Made by a program: the position numbers and the translations under genes. From a bacterium (GTDB lineage: Bacteria > Bacteroidota > Bacteroidia > B-17B0 > Aurantibacillaceae): 64,000 nucleotides of DNA. Below the pieces are notes generated by a model, which was not told the DNA's origin, made no database searches, and saw only the letters and a program-made list of their open reading frames with translations. Shown one piece after another: positions 61,450-64,000 of the stretch. Location: contig JAQSCW010000043.1 in assembly GCA_029945625.1 (NCBI GenBank), positions 1 through 64,000 on the forward strand. Reading direction: 5' to 3'. Each line of letters opens with the position of its first letter. Within the stretch, counting starts at the first letter, position 1.

Positions 61450-62376
61450 ATGAACCGCAAAATCTCAATAGTAGTTCCTATCTATAATTCTTCGGGTTTT
61501 ATGAGTAATCTTCTTGAGGCCATTGATCTTCAAAAAAATGAATCGCGCTGGGAACTTGAATTAATTCTGGTTGACGATGGCAGCTTGGATAACAGTTATG
61601 AAAAAATAGAAGAACTTTCACACACCTACCACTATATAAAAGGGATCAAACTTTCAAAGAATTTCGGTCATCAAATTGCTGTGAAAACCGGCTTGTCGCA
61701 CGCCACCGGCGACTATATCGCAATCATCGACGACGATCTTCAAGATCCCCCTTCTCACCTTCCTCTGTTCTTTGGCTATCTCGATAAAGGTTACGATGTG
61801 GCCTATGGGGTAAGAAAAAAAAGAAAAGAGTCCTTTCTCAAAAGAATTGGGTACAACGGCTTTTACCGCCTGCTGAAGAGTATGAGTGATACCGACATTC
61901 CCCTCGACAGCGGTGATTTTTGCGTGATGAAGAAACATGTGGTGTCGAACATGCTTAAGTTTAAAGAAAAGGATCCATTCTTAAGAGGGATTCGTGCTTG
62001 GGTGGGCTTCAAACAAATTGGCGTGGAATACGAACGGGCCGCCAGATTTGAAGGAGAATCGGGGTACACCATCAAAAAACTTTTAAAGATCGCAATGGAC
62101 GGGATCTTCTCGTTCTCCTCGGTTCCCATTCGGGTGATCACCGTATTGGGAATTATTGGTCTCGTTTTTGCCGTGGTATATTCAGTTTCAGTGATTTTCG
62201 GCTATCTTGCGCATGGCATTGTGGTGAAAGGATTTCCAACACTAGCTATTATCATCTCATTTTTTAGCTCCCTCATTCTAATTTGTCTGGGATTGATAGG
62301 TGAATATATTGTAAGGATCTATAACGAGGTGAGGGACAGACCTTATGTGATCATAGAAAAAACCATTAACGTGTAA
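61450..62376 (+). CDS. Dolichyl-phosphate-mannose-synthase-like GT2 with two membrane helices
   Basis: A 308-residue polyprenyl-phosphate glycosyltransferase (GtrB/DPMS group). The GT-A part has ISIVVPIYNSSGFMSNLLEA, LILVDDGSLDNSYEKIEEL and IAIIDDDLQDPPSHLPLFF (the DDDLQDPP signature of this group). Two C-terminal helices follow (VITVLGIIGLVFAVVYSVSV and IIISFFSSLILICLGLIGEYI). It would charge undecaprenyl phosphate with a sugar, a donor for GT39 enzymes such as that encoded at 63317. The ATG at 61450 is used; a frame open from 61276 has no fold support and overlaps the promoter. Confidence 0.92.
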   Translation: MNRKISIVVPIYNSSGFMSNLLEAIDLQKNESRWELELILVDDGSLDNSYEKIEELSHTYHYIKGIKLSKNFGHQIAVKTGLSHATGDYIAIIDDDLQDPPSHLPLFFGYLDKGYDVAYGVRKKRKESFLKRIGYNGFYRLLKSMSDTDIPLDSGDFCVMKKHVVSNMLKFKEKDPFLRGIRAWVGFKQIGVEYERAARFEGESGYTIKKLLKIAMDGIFSFSSVPIRVITVLGIIGLVFAVVYSVSVIFGYLAHGIVVKGFPTLAIIISFFSSLILICLGLIGEYIVRIYNEVRDRPYVIIEKTINV

Positions 62377-62383
62377 CACACAA

Positions 62384-63310
62384 ATGAATATTGCTATAAT
62401 TGGTTCAAATGGTTTTATTGGAAGACATTTAACGCAAGCCTTACTCAAAGACCCAAACAACAAGGTTTTTTTATTCGGAAAAAACAGCACAAGTTTTTTT
62501 AAAGACAAGCTGCCTTATACGAAAATTGACCTCACCGATGCCACACAGGTAAATGCCCATTTTGCCTCCATTGATGTGGTGTATTACCTGGCCTCCGAAT
62601 CCATCCCATCCACCAGCTGGCACAAACCCATGCTCGAAATTGAACTCAACCTGATCCCTTTTATTCAGTTCATGGAGTGCATCTCTCAACTTAACGTGAA
62701 GAAACTCGCCTTTGTGTCGAGCGCAGGCACTGTATATGGCGCTAATAAAGATAAAGTTGGAGAAGACGCGGCCAAAAGCCCTTTCTCTCCTTATGGGATC
62801 ACCAAACTCACCATGGAGTATTATCTTAATTATTACACCATTAAATACGGCATTCATGCCGATGTGTTCAGAGTTTCTAATGTTTACGGGCCGGGGCAAG
62901 ACACCTCAAAGGGGTTGGGCATCATCAACACCTTTCTGGAACACATCATCCGCACGGCCGCAGTTACCATTTTTGGAAATGGTGAAAATATCCGCAATTA
63001 TATTTACATCCACGATTTAGCAGAACTACTTACCCTATCTGTTATTTCTCCCCTTTCTTCCTCCAACACCTACAATCTTTCTTCCGACGATACATTAACC
63101 ATCAACGCGCTAGTGTCAATTATGAAAAAAGTGGTGGATGAAGACTTTCGGATTCATTACAAAGAAATGCGCGAAAGTGACAATTCAATCATCGTTCTCG
63201 ACAATACGAAAATAAAAAATGCTTTGCCCGGCTTCCGATTTACCACGTTAGAGAAAGGCATCGAACAAACTTATAAGTCCCTGAAAGGGCAACTATTAAA
63301 AAACAACTAA
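62384..63310 (+). CDS. NAD-dependent epimerase/dehydratase (sugar nucleotide)
   Basis: A 308-residue extended SDR enzyme. IAIIGSNGFIGRHLTQAL is the NAD-binding G-x-x-G-x-x-G, KLAFVSSAGTVYGANKDK contains the catalytic serine/threonine strand, and SPYGITKLTMEYYL has the Y-x-x-x-K pair. The family includes UDP-glucose 4-epimerases and dTDP-sugar reductases; the exact reaction is not evident. It lies between a GT2 and a GT39 gene with gaps of 7 and 6 bases, so it belongs to the same glycan operon. Confidence 0.9.
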   Translation: MNIAIIGSNGFIGRHLTQALLKDPNNKVFLFGKNSTSFFKDKLPYTKIDLTDATQVNAHFASIDVVYYLASESIPSTSWHKPMLEIELNLIPFIQFMECISQLNVKKLAFVSSAGTVYGANKDKVGEDAAKSPFSPYGITKLTMEYYLNYYTIKYGIHADVFRVSNVYGPGQDTSKGLGIINTFLEHIIRTAAVTIFGNGENIRNYIYIHDLAELLTLSVISPLSSSNTYNLSSDDTLTINALVSIMKKVVDEDFRIHYKEMRESDNSIIVLDNTKIKNALPGFRFTTLEKGIEQTYKSLKGQLLKNN

Positions 63311-63316
63311 GCGATC

Positions 63317-64000
63317 ATGGCAGCGACAACTACTGGCAAAAAACAACAGACGGTTCAGAAAAACAGTGATACAACGATCAAATTTGGCACTAAAACATTT
63401 CTAGTTACGCAGGAAGAGAAGATTAGTTACCTTCTTCTGGCATTAATCATTTTTTTAGTGGTCTTGATCCGATCTAAATTTCTGCTGATTCCCTATGAAC
63501 GTGACGAGGGCGGTTACAGTTATTATGGCAAATTGTTGCTCAGTGGAAAAATTCCTTATAAAGATTTTTACGAACAAAAATTGCCGGGTATTTTTTATTT
63601 CTATGCCATGATGATCTCCATTTTTGGTTCATCGGTAAAAGAAATGCACACCGGTTTTATCTTTCTCAATATAGCCACCATTCTCCTTCTATTTTTTGCA
63701 TCCAAACGGTTATTCACTCCTTTCACCGGTCTCATTACCGCCGTCACCTTCGCGCTGGTGTCACTAACGCCCAACTTAAGCGGGTTCACCATTCAGGCAG
63801 AACACGGAGTGGCTTTCTTTTCAAGTCTCGGTATTTATTTGTACACCCTCGTTCGGGTAAATAAGAAGTGGTATTGGTATGTCCTCATGGGCCTCGCACT
63901 AGGCTCGGCCTTTATGGTTAAAACAACCGGCCTCTTTGTGATGTTCTGGGGAGGGCTGATACTCGTTATTGATTTTGTTTTTTCTAAAGAAAGAGTGGTA
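63317..64000 (+). CDS. GT39-type membrane glycosyltransferase, partial at window end
   Basis: The first 228 residues of a polytopic glycosyltransferase that continues past 64000. A cytoplasmic N-terminus of about 35 residues is followed by membrane helix LLLALIIFLVVLIRSKFLL, then LIPYERDEGGYSYYGKLLL with the acidic RDEG motif and FYEQKLPGIFYFYAMMISIF (KLPG replacing KPPL of ArnT). It is probably fed by the polyprenyl-phosphate sugar from the GT2 gene at 61450. The frame is open to the end; nothing can be said about its C-terminus. Confidence 0.85.
   Translation, partial: MAATTTGKKQQTVQKNSDTTIKFGTKTFLVTQEEKISYLLLALIIFLVVLIRSKFLLIPYERDEGGYSYYGKLLLSGKIPYKDFYEQKLPGIFYFYAMMISIFGSSVKEMHTGFIFLNIATILLLFFASKRLFTPFTGLITAVTFALVSLTPNLSGFTIQAEHGVAFFSSLGIYLYTLVRVNKKWYWYVLMGLALGSAFMVKTTGLFVMFWGGLILVIDFVFSKERVV

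Overview
The window is bacterial chromosome of a Bacteroidota member, probably an environmental Flavobacteriia/Sphingobacteriia-like lineage; the genus cannot be named from this sequence. The signs are several proteins ending in type IX secretion (T9SS) sorting domains, Bacteroidota-restricted families (GWxTD, DUF6089, DUF2490, DUF5723/OmpA with thrombospondin type-3 repeats, BatA-type VWA protein, START_2-like), a TonB receptor with an N-terminal carboxypeptidase-regulatory domain, almost no Shine-Dalgarno sequences, and a recurrent -7 box close to TAnnTTTG (often TATCTTTA or TATATTTA) before genes and tRNAs. Base composition is moderately AT-rich, with a few GC-rich palindromic elements standing out.

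Layout. 1-3.2 kb is an accessory junction: a possible insertion-sequence end, a GT39-type membrane glycosyltransferase, a possible small hairpin RNA, an excisionase-like HTH gene, an intact tRNA-Ser(UGA), and next to it a 412-bp tandem repeat whose unit holds a GIY-YIG nuclease gene, a block of GC-rich palindromes and a copy of the promoter and 5' half of the tRNA-Ser gene. 3.2-18 kb is mostly core: GWxTD protein, GT2, sodium/solute symporter, lipoproteins, recR, clpB, an MBL-fold hydrolase and an ABC exporter. 18.0-24.3 kb is a tightly packed seven-gene operon: T9SS substrate, CotH kinase-like T9SS protein, lipoprotein, YwqK-like repeat protein, VTC polyphosphate-polymerase-like protein, DUF4956 membrane protein, DUF2490 barrel. 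A large SBBP-repeat T9SS protein follows.

27.6-32.6 kb is a minus-strand operon: M16 peptidase (catalytic), coaD, membrane glycosyltransferase, M16-like subunit without the metal motif. 33.7-37.5 kb holds a DUF6089 barrel and a DUF1573-yajC-ybbR-coaE cluster. 38.9-42.2 kb holds a dihydroorotase-like protein without its metal ligands and a BatA/VWA protein. 37.6-38.8 kb and 43.2-45.6 kb are AT-rich islands of unrecognised genes, the second ending near tRNA-Met. 46-54 kb holds a fusion of a lysine-rich tail to a START-like domain, a TonB receptor under a clear TPP riboswitch (so probably a thiamine-compound importer), dxr, rseP, and two copies of a structured repeat lying just downstream of coding genes. 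54-64 kb holds an OmpA/TSP3 protein, prfA, a LOG-family protein, a lipid A acyltransferase-like protein, and an envelope glycan cluster (methyltransferase, two GT2, epimerase, GT39) that runs off the right end.

Most worth following up are the tRNA-Ser/GIY-YIG/palindrome cassette, the CotH-VTC-DUF4956-DUF2490 operon as a candidate surface phosphorylation or polyphosphate system, and the paired structured repeats at gene 3' ends. All functions are inferred from sequence reading alone; no database search was run.
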